From assembly GCA_963965975.1 (NCBI GenBank), contig OZ014411.1:12292501-12356500 (forward strand): a stretch of 64,000 bases of DNA, read 5' to 3'. The notes below the pieces were generated by a model that worked only from the letters and a program-made list of their open reading frames with translations, was not told where the DNA came from and ran no database searches. The position numbers and the translations under genes are program-made. Each line of letters starts with the position of its first letter. Within the stretch, counting starts at the first letter, position 1. Positions 32,708-58,148 of this stretch are shown piece by piece. This DNA is from Xestospongia bergquistia (Eukaryota; Porifera; Demospongiae; Haplosclerida; Petrosiidae).

Positions 32708-35700
32708 TATTCATCAATATATCTATATTGTACAGATGAGTATGTCATGGTGATGTACAAAGAATATCATTCACTTTATATGGGATTCTTAGTTTATTAC
32801 TTTCCTCAACAGTTAACACTCTAGTTTTTATATATAATAAGTAAAGTTTCTAGATATAATTATAGAATGAATGGTACAAGCCATTTCTCTTTATAGTTTA
32901 TTCCAAACCTGAGATATAACAGAGTCAGTGATCAAACTAAAATTGAGCAGAGTGTGGTTAGTTAAATGTATCAATTCTATTGGGTCATATGTAATGTCAA
33001 ATTAATATACTATATTGTGAGTAGACTGGCAAGCAGAAATTTAGTGGTGATTTAAGATTGTTAACAGCAAAAATTCACAAGTTTCTAAATTTGTCAAATT
33101 GTCCAAAGCTTCTGGTAACATATAATTAAATAAGGTTAGGCCTCAAACTAAGGTTATTATAATAATTCAAGACTTAAATATATTCATATTCCCTTTTTAT
33201 GATAAAAAAATTATAATAGAATAGATAGTCTCTAGTCTAGAAGTACAGCCACTTCTGAAGTTAACAAGTCTAGCAATGTTATATAAACATAAACCTTAAT
33301 ATAAATTTTTCATTAAAATATAATAGCATGGCAGGTGACAGTTTTAAAACTTAGTGTAAAGGTTGTCTTAAGACAGATAGACTAAAAGATTAACAATTTA
33401 AAGATCCACTACATACATAATCAATACCACAATGTATTTTCTACATGTTAACTATAATGGGTCTGACGATGAAGTACATGTTAAAAGCTACAGACCCCCA
33501 AAGGTAAATAAATAAAACATTTGTTTATATCTTAATATGAAGCTGACATTTAAACAGATAGTCTAATACATACATGTACGAATAAGGTTAGCTAGTAATA
33601 GCTAAGGAGAAAACAGGGAATGCGAGACTAATAGTCTTCATATATATGAAGATGTACATAATGATGGAGCTTCCAGAATTGCCAGTACTTGTACAACAAT
33701 TACAGTCACTGTACTCACAGAGTGTACCAAACAGTCATGGTCTGTCAGTACAGGCAGTGTTGTTAACCCTATCTTCACATCTTTAACCGATTTATCTTCT
33801 TTAACATAACTCCATATAAGTATTACTTACCTAAAAACTTGTTTAGTAGCAATGCAGAGGTCTTATATTAGAGAACAGGCTAAGATCAGTCAGCATATAC
33901 TTACTTCCCCTTTCAGTGAATCAACGTGATTTGCAAGGGCATCAAATAGAATTATTGCCCTATACCGTATATGTCCTATAGCTATTGGCTACTTTAATTA
34001 TGCAGCATTTAATGATTACCGTAAAAGTCAAATACAAGAAGACGACTTCATAGGCTAGCAGTCATCAAAAGGAGTCTTGAATTGGACCAAATTTGGTTAT
34101 CTGTCGAGTTTTAAAGGCACTATTTTGACAGGTTAGAAAACAAAACTTTTACAGTTTCATTGAGCTTTTAAAGTGTCAATAAAGTTATAATGAATGTCTC
34201 ATTTGACTTGATTATAGTTTTAATATTTTGAGCTGTTTTTGTCTTTGAAATGACGATTTGAAAGTTCATTTTTGTTTTGTCCACGTATACATTTTGTACA
34301 TGTAGATAAATGAACTATACTGATTGTGTTGGTTTGGTTTGTGGTCGATAGTATTATTGACAATAGAGTCTAGAAGATTTTTCAAAAAAAAACTTCAATG
34401 TCTTATTTACATCAGGAAATATTGACATTTAAACTACTGAGACAAATATAAACCCATTGATTTTTAGTTTTGATAGATATTATAAACACACAGTTTTAAC
34501 GTCATCTAGCTTTTTCAAATGCTTTACCAATGAATATTCTAATCTTGAACTTTATCCAAACTTCATTGTTTTAATTGTAGGTTAAAACACTAATAGAACA
34601 ATATAGTACAATTGTAGATTGTTTTAATGCGTCATTGTTAACTGGATTGATAATTATCTGATTTGCATAACTCTATGTAATTATAATGATTTAGTTAATA
34701 GTAATAATGTGTATTGTTAACTATTATAATAATAATTATACTATTAGTTGACTGTACTATATGTTATATGGAGTATTAAATTAAGTATACCATGCAATTA
34801 GTTAAAAATTAGAGGGATCTACATTTGTCTCCAATGTATACATTTACATATATAAATATACATTGCGAGTTCTCTATTGTCTGGTTATTCATGATGTGAG
34901 AATAAATATGACCTATTAATTTTGAGCTAACACACAGTTTACTATGATGAGGTGTGTGTGTGTGTGAACTTGTCTCTGTGATCACACTCCATCAGTATAA
35001 GTTATGTCTTTAAATAGAGGCATAATATTTCCTGTCTTATAACTTTATTCTATTGATTGTCTTTGTAGCAGAATGTCATAGTCATAATTATGGAACATGT
35101 AATCACATTAAGTAGATATCATCACAATAGTGAGTATACCTTTGTTTATATGAGGATATTAAGATAGTACTAGACAATTGTCATAAGTTTTGTTATATAA
35201 ACAACAATATACTATACTTATCATATTTTGTTTTAAGTCAGTAATGTTGTTATAACATGTATTATATTGATTGTTATATTTATTCTCATAGAAGAGTATA
35301 TTGTTATGTATTGAAGCTATTGAAAGGTGATGTATTATTTGGTAAATATTTGACCATATATTATATGACATTTCCTTCAATTTCCTCGTAATGTTTACAA
35401 AGTAATTTAATATTAATTAGAGTACAGCTGAAAGTATCTTGTTAATAAAAAAACTTAATCCTTTTCATAATTTTTTTGAACCCTTTTAAATGGAGTGAAC
35501 GCAATTTGTATGAGTTTCTAAATTGAATTGTTTGTCTCTGTTGTCCTCAGATATATAACTAATATGTTAACCACACCCATTGAAAGACTCTGCTCACCCA
35601 CTCATCATAATAGTATGATCTTTGAAGTGTAGGCACACTATCCTTAGATATTGTCTTCTATTAACATAACACTTACATAATACTATAGGTAATATGTCTT

Positions 35701-38700
35701 ATAATTGTCAAGATCAAATATATTGTTGAATGTATCTTCAAAGACTTGATAGTCTAATATAATACTTCCACTAAAAATACAATATAATCTCAAGGACACC
35801 TCTATTTATATTAAGGACATTTGTTCTCATACTAATATTTTAATATGTTGATCAACCTCTTTTTTGAAGATGCTTTCTACAGTTTGTAAGTCCACTTACA
35901 AGACAAGTTCCACCACTAGCTCATAGTGTGATCATCATTGCATCACATGCTCTATAAAGTTGTTTTAACAATTGTATAAATACACTTTTTGTGTTTAAAA
36001 ACACTGTATCAGTCAGTTAAAGTGTAGATTATGTATTAATTACATGTAGGTGGTGACTGACATCTTGTCATTTGATTACTCTTGCTATAACCTTTGTATG
36101 TAAATAGATATGGTAGTATAATATTACTAACTAGATGGTGATTATGATAGATGTTTATTGTGTATACTGACTATTGTGAGTCATCCATTAACAGTTCATA
36201 TACAAGTAATGAATGACCTGTGTAGAATACACTGTTAGTTCAGTACATGCTAAAGTGAGCTAATGTGATTTTTACACCTCATTAAGTTTGACTTCTGCAC
36301 ATACTAAAATTCATAGACCCTAAGCTCACTACATGTATTACTAAATTTACTACTGTTTGTAGCTATAAACTTTACTACATGGTTATAGTTACTAAATTTA
36401 AAGATTTTAATTTACTTAGATTTGCCTAATACATCTTAGCTATGCCCAATTTATACCAAGTGTAAAGGTTAGCAATTAATGTGATAGTTTCTGAAGTCCT
36501 TTAATTTAGTACCTTCAATTATAATGTAGACAATACATTGATACTGGTCAGTATAAATGACCTACAATTGAACCTGAGAACACATTAAAGTGAAGACATC
36601 TACCTATACTCCATTCCAATGTGGTTATAAAAGTAAAGCCATACCCATTGTTATGACATGTGTTAAAATTCAGCATATGTTAGAAAATACAGCTGTCTGT
36701 ATCAATAGCTTGTCAAATCAGAAGCTATACAGTGTTATTAGTCAGATTATGATAAAGACAACTTTTGAAGACTTAGTTAGTACCATCAAAGCCTTTGACA
36801 GTGTGCATATCCCAACAACAAGTTAATATCATAACTACTGGTAGTATGTTCTTTATTGAGTAGAGATAGTGTTTTAAAATTGTAAAGAGGTTTTATCTAT
36901 AATCTTGAAATCAAGTCATTTCATTGGTCAATGTTCTATACTGTTATTACAATAATACATTATACATGACTCAGTCACTTCATTGACTATTGTAAAACTA
37001 AAAATTAACTGACCTATGACATGTTTATTTATTATCACTATTATATCATAAGCTGTTAATGTCATATCTTTGGATTAATGTGTGTGGTTAATAGATGACT
37101 TGTATTAAGAGACTATATGGTCAATGCAATGCTCATTTGTTTTGTTAACAAGCATACTTTTTGTAACATCACAGCTGTCAGTACTGTCAATGTTGTTGTT
37201 TAATAATGCTCTGATCAACTCAGTTTAATTATATATACTGTACATACATGGATGTAGTGTTTAGATATGATACCATTTTCTCTAATTATTGGGATTTTTA
37301 ATAAAATTTTCTAATTATTAGAAAGAGAAATTAAATTATCAAATGTATTCCTTATATGGTCAACCCTAATCTCATAAATGTTATTAATCTTATTTAGAAA
37401 TGAAAATATAATTATTTCAATTAATACAAGGTCATTTCAAAAATGTACATGTACCAGCTATTATAGTAGTAAGATTTACATGTAGGTAGTGTCCCAGGAT
37501 ATTAGTTATCTATTCACAGTGGAGGAGGAGAGTGGGAGTATTGAACACATAATATATGTTTAATATGATACATTTAAACTGTAGGAGTACTAATATAGAA
37601 TTTGACTACATTACATCTAATGCCTCCACTTTTTGTATTTTTCATTTGTTGTTTAAAGGTTGCTCAATAAATTGAATATAACTTTTTTTCAAATGCTTTT
37701 GGTAATGTCTATGATTAATTGCTAGTAAATAGCTTATAGTCATACTACAGCTTTAATAAGAGTTTCTAGCAATAATGTTTGATTTAAAATGAGTGCCATG
37801 TTTTTTCTCAACACTATACATATATATTATACAGTGTATGCTTTCATTGGACCTTTCATTAGCTCTTTCAATCTAACATGTATAATTGTTTACTAACTCT
37901 TTGACTTAGAATGAGTCATAATGACTGTCAGTTTAGTTTATTATACATATGTCATTATGAAAGTTAGTATACGTTATAATAGTTACAAACTAGACTATTT
38001 TAAATCAACATTATACACTGTATTCAGGGATTCATACAGGGGGGGGGGGGGGGGGGAAATAACCGTTTCCCCCCCCTAAGAAAAAATCCTGTATGAATCC
38101 CTGGTATTATATAAGCAGTACTATAATAGTCTCAGTCAAAGGTATTATGATGTTCTGTACAGATATTACCAGTATAGAGTGCTAACTAAATGAATATAAT
38201 AGGGACATTGTATTATAGTATTAACACATACTGTGTATTTTCATTAATTCTCTCACCTGGGACACTTGACATCCCAGATGGTCTTATGGACATGTATATA
38301 TTGTAGTGGTATGTTTGTTTTCATTGTTTTAGTTTGTTGTTGTTGTATACAACTATTGTTACTGTACCAAATAAATTAACCTACATACATTCACTCATAG
38401 GAATAGGTAACTAATAATTATATCAATTTGTGTAAATACATATATTATATTACCATTGAATGTAGTTGTTTAAATTATATGTAGTTGTGTCATCTGTTAC
38501 ATGTACTGTACATGTGTATTGTTATAATGCTACTCTGTGTATATTGTGTAAAAGACAACTATTGTGTCTTGTATGAAATGTTGTTACTGGGTGGATACTG
38601 GTCTACAGTTTATATCTTGACAGTTAATGTCTTGACAATGAAGTCATATTGAGTCTATATTTGTTATAATGAGCAATGATATCAGATAGTAAATCAATTC

Positions 38701-38943
38701 TAGAACAAGTCTCTTATTAATTAAAAAGACAATTATTTTATGAGAACACTTGTAGTACAAATTTCTCCACATTGACGCACTCAATTGAAGTTATTCATTA
38801 CAATATTTCTACCTATACATGTGTATTATCATTCTTAGAACTTGTGTATCATTTGTTATGACATTATATTATAATAGACAATGCATGTCTTAAACTATTC
38901 CTGTTTTGTCTCATAGGTATAGATACATACCAGTACTTGTCTA
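32708..38943. other. Intergenic stretch between divergent METAP2 and CRK
   Basis: About 6.2 kb without a recognisable gene. It must hold the METAP2 promoter just above 32707 and the CRK promoter. A CTCATAG acceptor sits 27 bp before the CRK ATG, so a 5' UTR intron is likely. A segment at about 33640-33830 is less A+T-rich and open on both strands, and a 78-codon frame lies at 36590-36826; neither resembles a known protein. A small palindromic element lies at 38025-38103. Confidence 0.5.
38025..38103. mobile_element. 79-bp palindromic MITE with GTATT target duplication
   Basis: CAGGGATTCATACAGG at the left and its exact inverse at the right, with a G-run and a C-run inside. GTATT is repeated at both flanks (38020-38024 and 38104-38108). 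Confidence 0.8.
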
Positions 38944-50420
<11,477 letters not shown>

Positions 50421-50857
50421 TTTTCTTCTTGCAGAGTCTATCTCCTATTAAAAAGATAATTTTAGCACAAAGCTCTATGTTTCTAAGTGTAGTCTAAAGT
50501 ACACACACACCATTACAAAGTATCTGTTTGGTTTGAGAAAATGTTTTATTTAGTGAAATGGACTCTTTCTTATTGTCACAAATTTGTCATGCAGTTTTAT
50601 TAATGCAGAGACAAGCCACATTGTAATTTGTTTGTGTTCTCTGTATATTTTAGTCCAGTTTTGTACATTATTTAATCAATACTTGTGTTATTGTAAATTA
50701 ATATTTTCTAACATTATAAACTTATTCATAATTATTGTCCACTTATCCTTTGAAGTGGCTTACTTGTCTTGTTTTTCTTTTGTTGTTTTAAGTGTTGTGA
50801 CAATGTTATCAAATCATATAAAACTTTTTTCACCTTTTTCTTTGTTGTGATTATTCT
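50421..50857. other. CRK 3' flank
   Basis: Unique sequence between the CRK stop and the start of the first tandem unit, presumably 3' UTR. Only variant poly(A) signals (ATTAAA near 50449) were seen. Confidence 0.4.
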
Positions 50858-51038
50858 TTGTTTGAGACTGTACTTCCTCAATACAATATTAGCAATGTCA
50901 ACATCATTATTGTTCAATATAAATAATAACTAGGAAGAACAATGTACTGTATTGTATGTCATAGTAATATTGTGGAAAGGACAGTTAGAAGTCTCATCTG
51001 CATGTGTCAAACACTTGTCTGTTTGAGTATAATATATA

Positions 51039-51245
51039 TGACTTGATTTACAATAAGGGACCACTTCTATTAAAATGTTTATATAAACATTTTTATATAA
51101 GCAATTTTGTTTAAAAGAATGTTTGCTAAATTTTCATTCTAGTTATTTATTGAACATCATTGATAACTAACTGTTGGTTGAATATACAGCAACTAAATGT
51201 TTTTACGATGTCTTAAAAAGTGGTCCCTTTTCGCAAATCAAGTCA
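51039..51245. mobile_element. 207-bp MITE in unit A, older than the tandem duplication
   Basis: TGACTTGATTT...AAGGGACCACTT at the left and inverse AAGTGGTCCCTT...AAATCAAGTCA at the right. The same element lies at the matching place in unit B (57950-58148), so it inserted before the duplication. Confidence 0.8.
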
Positions 51246-51374
51246 CACATAATATTATTATAAAGATTATAGATAGATATACATTGTGTAGTAACACAAC
51301 TGATAGCTATGTACTTTTACATAGCCACTTGCCAAGAGATTATTTGTAGTAAAGTTTTCCTTCCTATATTTAAT

Positions 51375-51960
51375 AAAGCTTACTATATGGGATCTTCCCA
51401 TTACTACTCTATGATTAATATCAATGGACACTGAAAGGGTAATCTCTGGTCATGTAATATTGATCTTCAGTTGCTTGCACTGCATTATAATGTAAACGAT
51501 GACAGTTTAATCTCTCAACCAATTAACGTAATTAGTAGTAGTAATTTAATTAGTATTGATTGTTCTCTTCATGTTTAAAATAACACATTAAATACTTCCT
51601 ATTACTATTCCATGATTATTATCAATGAACATTGGACATTGAAAGTATATCTCTAGTCATGTGATATTGATCTTTGCTTGCTTAATAATATTAGTGTTAT
51701 AATGAAAATGTGCAAGTGATCACAGCTCACAGCTTAGATAACAAATTCATTATATAGTGCTTTCAGTGACGATTATCTTATGTCATAAGAACTAAAACAT
51801 CATACTATCGATACTGTTGAACAGGATATCTCCCACTTGTAAGTTATCAATGATCGTGTGATGAGGTATTGTCCCTCTAAAGGAATTACCTTGAAGCTAA
51901 TTTTTTCATGTATAAAATAAAATAATACATATCAATGATAAACAACAATAATTAATTAAT
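51375..51960. repeat. Two diverged direct repeats upstream of ephrin-like gene A
   Basis: TTCCCATTACTACTCTATGA (near 51397) and TTCCTATTACTATTCCATGA (near 51596) each head a block containing ATCAATG(G/A)ACA...GAAAG and GTCATGT(A/G)ATATTGATCTT. Unit B has both blocks, plus an extra GGATATCTCCCACCTG block (58449) that unit A lacks. Confidence 0.65.
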
Positions 51961-52288
51961 TACTACTGTTTTCTCAACCTATTAAAATACTGTTGTAAGA
52001 TATCTTGCTCTAACTTTGTCTGATTATTAACCCAATCTTCAAAGACATTTGCATTAATTGTATTTCTCTCATATAAGACAATCTGTTATGTCATAGTATA
52101 ATATGTATAATATAATATTTCAGAGATATTATCATAGTTATGTTCACAAAATATATTGTACACATCATAATTTCATAAAGTAACCAAAAATCATATTTCA
52201 AGCTATAGATTAACATCACGAATTAATAAAACGTCATTCTATTGTCAAATTGACCGTTGCCATAACAACGTACAATTATTATTATTAT

Positions 52289-52296
52289 TATAAAAG
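52289..52296 (+). promoter_or_regulatory. TATA-like box of ephrin-like gene A
   Basis: TATAAAAG 79 bp before the ATG; kept in unit B (59669) although the spacing to the ATG differs by 8 bp. A conserved GACCGTTGCCATAACAACG block lies just upstream in both copies. Confidence 0.5.
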
Positions 52297-52374
52297 AAGG
52301 ACATGTATAAAGTCTGTGCACCTACAGCAGCTTTTCTCAGTTTACAGGATTAAACGTAATATTGTGAAGAAGAG

Positions 52375-55300
52375 ATGGCGTATTTATATCTCCAAAGGCT
52401 TGTGGCTGTGTTTCTCCTTGTGACCAGCAGTGAACTGACCTTTGGATCTCCAGTGTATGACTCATTATATCTGAGTCTGACAGAGCTCCAGAACATAAAT
52501 AGCACGTAAGACAATAAACAAACTTACTAAAACTGTATGAAACATGTAGCACTAATTTATTTATAAGATTCTTTGCTGAAGATCTGATTTTGTCTTTAAT
52601 AATATCAAATGTATTGTAGAGATTTTCACTAGAAGGCTAATAGACATATATTTGTTAAGCAAGTAGACTATTTTGTATAAAATGTTAACTACATTTTACA
52701 AAGCTAGTTTGCTAACAGATTAAGACAATGAGTGTAATTGAGTTATGAATAGGATAATCTTGTTAGTGGCAACTGATAGCCATAGCATTATCAGTATATA
52801 TGGTGATTGTGTAGTGATAGTATATAGTATATTGTGAGGTCAGTACTCACTAGTGGTAGGTCTCCTACAGTTTCAATGGCCTATTTATTCATATGTGAAC
52901 AGTGAAACATTGCCTGACCACTTGCTATGAATACATATTATAATCTTGTGAACTGTTTATATTCATTAATTTAAGTCCATAGTCCTCTTGCCAAGTGTAT
53001 GTCATTTTCACTGAAGACTTATTCTTGTTTATTATGTTGTTGTCATCCAGGTTGATTTAATGTGATATTTATCACACGTATTGAGGCTTCATTTAATAAC
53101 GTGTCATATGAGACTATGTGAAGTGAAAAATACTAAAAATTGCGATCATTTTAGATGTCAAGATATGCCCCAAGTGTTACATGTACTACATAATTTACTA
53201 TGTAAATATCAACCAATATATGTAGGACTTACTGGAATTTAAAGGAGCAATCTAAACTTTTAATACTGATAAAAAGTAAATGAAATCTCCTACACTATGA
53301 TTTCATTCATAGGGTTCATTTATTGTATACATGTATATAGTGCTATAGTTTATCATCATTTATTGTTAACATGACACTCAGACTTGATATATCATAGTAG
53401 TATTGCTTATATGACCACCTGTGTAATGTCTACTTGAGATCCTTTCCCTACAAATCAAGTCATCTTTGAAGCTTAGAGTATTTTCCTGCTCAGCTGTTGA
53501 ATACGTCTAACAGTTAAAGGCTTCTAGTGTCATTAGTAATGACAATATTATTTCCTAATTCAATGAATAACTGCTAATTTATTCTCATAGAGTATATTAA
53601 GTGCAACTGTTGATAATGCAAACATTTATAGTAGACACAAATGACTTAGTAATTGGTAATTAACAAAGTAACAACAATAGGAATATGCCAACGCAATGTG
53701 TACATACCTAGCCTAGCAAATAATATGGAATTTACTTATTAGACAATATAGTATTAATAATTTTAGCATATATCATCTTAACAGTAATGATATCAGTGAC
53801 ATACGTGTCATAGGTGTGAAGTGTAGGACGTAACCTGATATCATGACTGTTCTTGGTACAATATATATAAGAGTTGTTATAAGTGAGTAAAATATGTCTT
53901 AACTCATCTTTTTGACTATGAATATTAAGAGAGAATAATGACACAGTTGTAATCAGATTATAACTATTGAGTATTTGCCTCATAGCAGTTACCTGGGAAC
54001 TTCACACCTATAATTTCATGTCACATACTTCTGATACTAGTCTGTGATCATAGATAATATTGACAATCTGTCTACATCTGTTTTCACTCTACTCTTGTGG
54101 TGTTCATATCAAGCAGGCTCCTAGCGTCTAGTGTCTAGATAGTGAGGCAGCATATCCTGTTGGTAATGAGAGAGTGTTATATCCAATGATATGGTAACTA
54201 TAACTACTAGATGACAAGAGATAACTAAAAATATGAATTATATGATGTAATCTATGAATAAATATTATTTCCTATATATCAAAACATCCGTGGTCTTCTA
54301 GATAATACCCTGGTGATGTAATATATTATAGAGGTTTTATCAAGCCATATTATGTAATATTTATTATTTTGTTGTATACAGGAACCTACTATAATAAATT
54401 GCTTTTGTTATTATATTGTTATCAAATAAACTATAAAAGGAAAAGAAACATAGACTTAGTTATGATTACATGTCAAGATATGTCCAATTGATTTACCTTA
54501 GTCTAATACATCTTAAAATGATATTTCATGTATTTCCTGGTATTGTTTATATTACCAGGTTTTCTATTATATAATACTTTTGTTATATATAATGAAGCCT
54601 TATTGACTGGTCTTATGTTATAATTGTGTTGATCTGTCCTTAAGGAACATGGGAGTATTCTGTTATAGTAAAGTGAGTTGGACTGCTCAAGGAAACCTTA
54701 TTAAGTTTTGTGCATATAGGGCACTTTGATTGACCAACTTCTATAAAGAGATTGTTATCTATACAGCAGTTTATTATATTATGATATGGTACATTGATCT
54801 ATTGATGTGAATTATAGCTACCATAGAGACTTAAATAAGCCTCTTTATTGTGGTAGATAGTCTAGACTTTAAGTAGGAAGTGACTTACAAAGTAGTTTGT
54901 AGTTTGTCATAGTTAGTATCCTCTCTATGTAGACAGTCTGTCTATGATAAAGGCATACCTTTCATTATTGTTTGTTACTAGATATATCATATACTGTGTG
55001 TCTACTTATCACTAGTAGCATTTGATAAAGCATTGATGTGGTCTAAAGGAATGTCCAATATATCCTCCTCTTCCTCATTGGATGATGTATGTAACATAAA
55101 TGGTGACAGTGAGAAAGAATGGATGTAGTTTAAGTAGACACATGTAGCTTTTGACAGCAACATATTGATTAAGTGCTAGTGTACATGTACTTGTATACAT
55201 GTTATAATACTGTCTTCAGTTATGACTATGCTAATTTTTATAGTTATAGAGTAAAGTGTGAAATATCTTAAGATGTGTATCTCTGACATCTACCAAACAC

Positions 55301-57113
55301 TTGATAAAATATACATGTGCTGTTGTTTGTCACAAACTTTAGAATATTTGATAGTATTTTTAGTGACATACTTTAGTATATGTACATTCTGTACTAAACA
55401 TATTTTGATAATCTGTGTCATGTAGCTATATGTAGGAGTGTTTCTCTTAATGATGGATTGTATCACTAGTTCACTACTATAGTATGTATAATGTATTCTA
55501 TCATGTCTCTGTGATGACCTATCTCTGTGTTGAATTATTGATTTCTCATGAAATAATATACAATTGTTAGACATGTATTGTAATGTTTCTTGTATCTTTA
55601 TAAAAATAAAACTTTGGCTCTTATCTTGCTACATAAAGAGTTTATCTCAAGTTTAACTCATGAACATGACATTATATTGTAATTATTCATCATTAAAGTA
55701 TTATAATATTTTATTATAATATTGTGTTTTCTTCTTTAGTGGGTTAAAAGTTCCTATTAAATCATCTCTCACATTAAATTGTCCTAATACTACTGTACAA
55801 GTATACAATGTGGATAAAATACAATATGATAATTGTCAGCCACTTACTGGTTCTAATATCCAAATTGGTATGTAGTCAATTTATTATAATACAAATGAAG
55901 TAATCATTCTTTTAAACAGGTCACTGTGCAAATACTCCACTATCATTAAATGTTCAGAGTGCACCTATACCAGGATCTGTCAACTATCAAATCGGAGAGA
56001 CTTACTATTTCGGAAGTAAGTTAATATATTAAATAATATTGTTATTTATAATATTATTATTATACTTTAGTATATGATAGCAATAAAGGAACAGGTCCTT
56101 GTGAAGCTGGCTACAAGTTTATGATAAATATTTATGATCCTGATGGTAAGTGCCTCTATTAACATGAACTATGCATATTGCATATAATTTATATAACATT
56201 ATAGTGACTTTCTTTCTATTTATACAGCAATAATATCCACTACACCAATCCCAGAACCATCATCAACTACTTTAATTGAACCTTCCTCCTCTACACTAAT
56301 AATTGAGACAACAACATTTAGTAACAACAGATTAACTACCCAACTACCTCCTCTTAGACCAACTACTACTAGTACTGATAAACCTACAGAACTATCTAAA
56401 CCAACAGAAAAGCCTACAGAACCTACAGAGTCACCTAAAGATAATCCTCGTACAGATCCAAGGGTTAATTTATCAAGTATGTTACTTAATAAATATCTAG
56501 TTCATGACATACACTATTATAAAATATATACCATAATATTACTGACTATTACTAGATGATTAAATTATATGAGTCAATAAGTTTTATTCCTAAGCACATA
56601 GTAACCAATGAATTTTATTGTGAGTGCTACAAAAATGAATGGACCTAATAGAATATCAAAGTTCATCTAGGCTAGCTTGCTTTTTCTATGGTCCATACCA
56701 CATGAACTATCTTATTCCTACTAATATACATGTACCTGTTTATATAGTAGTATGCTATGGGCATAAATAATAATTTTCACCTCACATAGTCTCATATAAC
56801 ACATTTATTACTTGAAGCTTTAATATGTGTTATAAAAAGAACAAACTGAATGACAACAATAACACACACAACATTACTTGCTATGATATTAATTAATAAT
56901 CTAAGGAGCTCTCAAGTTCTAATCATATATACAAGTACAATGTGGAATGTTATTATTATTTTCTCCTTATTAGTTGTAGGTCCTTTTGAGACAATAGTTC
57001 CTACATTGTATGGTGCTAGAAGTGGAGCACAGACACTAAGAATATCAACAATATTATTTATATGTACTGCTTTAGCTGTAATGTTGATATTACCATTAAG
57101 AAGACTCTTATAA
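52375..57113 (+). CDS. Ephrin-like ligand, copy A
   Basis: Six exons: 52375-52505, 55740-55867, 55920-56015, 56071-56145, 56228-56476, 56974-57113; 272 codons. Residues 1-24 are a signal peptide (LVAVFLLVTSS). Exons 2-4 encode a compact domain with the ephrin pattern: SSLTLNCPN, then VYNVDKIQYDNC (compare YMVDKDQADRC of ephrin-B2), HCA, the loop SAPIPGSVNY where the receptor-binding G-H loop lies, ETYYF, then GPCEAGYKFMINI. Its four cysteines fit the two ephrin disulphides. Exon 5 is a Thr/Pro-rich stalk (KPTEKPTEPTESPKD). Exon 6 ends in a hydrophobic segment (about 250-267) and RRLL. Ephrins bind Eph receptor kinases on neighbouring cells. The tail lacks the tyrosines and PDZ motif of ephrin-B, so it is either a near-tailless membrane protein or a GPI precursor. 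The last exon start is the least certain boundary. Confidence 0.75.
53727..54086. repeat. Segment present only in unit A
   Basis: Unit B joins the flanking sequences directly near 61075. Inside, ATAGGTGTGAAGT (53810) and its inverse ACTTCACACCTAT (53999) form an inverted pair, so an inserted MITE is possible. A deletion in B is the alternative. Confidence 0.5.
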
Positions 57114-57771
57114 CAACAATTATATATCATTAAATAAATTATATTATTATAATATTATCATATTATTGTAATGTAACAGGTTTTTGTATAAATTTATGTT
57201 TATGTGTATAATTGTTTTTATAGTTAAGTGTCAATCACTTCATTATTTTTCCTTTGTATTTTCTATTATATTCTCTGCATTATAAACATGCATATATTTC
57301 ACTTACATATGTTAATGTTTTATGTTGATATTGTATGTATGTATTATTGTTTAATAGTCTATCTTGTCATGAAATTTATCAAAAGATAATCACAAAGATA
57401 CTTTATATGATGGATGCACACTAATAAAAACCACTAGTAGTAACCTAGGTTGACTAGCTAAATGTTATCATTATCACTGCACTCCACTCCTTTGATAAAC
57501 ATCTTTTCCTAATACAGAAAACTTATTCCTTCAATGTACATGTTATGTCAATTTGACCTCTTATTTTTTGTGATAAGATTGGAACTGTACTGTGCACCCC
57601 TTTCTTTATGCTGATACTGGATACTTATATTTTTAACATTTGAGATGAGACAATATTAATATTGTACATTTTTGTAGTACATAGTCCTGTCAATTTACTA
57701 CACAATAGGGAAATTAATATAGTTTCTTTAATATAGTTTATAGTTTTTTTTCTGTGTTCCTCCTTGTTTTT
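57114..57771. other. 3' flank of ephrin-like gene A
   Basis: AATAAA lies at 57133-57138, 20 bp past the stop. The remainder is A+T-rich with no gene, and the junction to unit B is near 57772. Confidence 0.5.
57133..57138 (+). terminator. Poly(A) signal of ephrin-like gene A
   Basis: AATAAA 20 bp after the stop. In copy B the matching bases read AAGTAA, so the signal is lost there. Confidence 0.55.
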
Positions 57772-57949
57772 TGTTTGAGACTACTTCCTCAATACAATAT
57801 TAGCAATGTCAACATCATTATTGTTTAATATAAATAATAACTAGGAAGAACAATTTACTGTATTGTATGTCATAGTAATATTGTGGAAAGGACAGTTAGA
57901 AGTCTCATCTGCATGTGTCAAACACTTGTCTGTTTGAGTATAATATATA

Positions 57950-58148
57950 TGACTTGATTTACAATAAGGGACCACTTCTATTAAAATGTTTATATAGAGA
58001 TTTTTATATAAGCAATTTTGTTTAAAAGGATGTTTGCTAAATTTTCATTCTAGTTATTTATTGAACATCATTGATAACTGTTGGTTGAATATACAGCAGC
58101 TAAATGTTTTTACAATGTCTTAAAAAGTGGTCCCTTTTCACAAAGTCA
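57950..58148. mobile_element. MITE in unit B, copy of 51039-51245
   Basis: Same TIR pair (TGACTTGATTT, GGGACCACTT), with the right end shortened to CACAAAGTCA. Confidence 0.8.

Larger units (their letters stand above)
50858..57771 (+). repeat. Tandem segmental duplication, unit A (~6.9 kb)
   Basis: From TTTGAGACTGTACTTCCTCA onward this block is collinear with unit B at 57772 to the window end, including a MITE, repeated promoter-distal motifs, promoter, exons, introns and 3' flank. Unit A retains about 360 bp (53727-54086) and about 200-250 bp (near 54250-54510) that unit B lacks. Confidence 0.9.

Noticed and set aside
36590-36826. 78-codon frame on + upstream of CRK
   Set aside because: Reads somewhat like protein but has no recognisable family, no splice or promoter support and no repeat elsewhere; left out as a gene.
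56850-56973. Upstream extension of the last ephrin-like exon (frame starting MTTITHTT)
   Set aside because: The frame is open and similar in both copies, but no acceptor in it joins exon 5 in phase without a stop; the strong pyrimidine tract and TTAG at 56973 give the in-phase join. Noted because conservation here is higher than in other introns.
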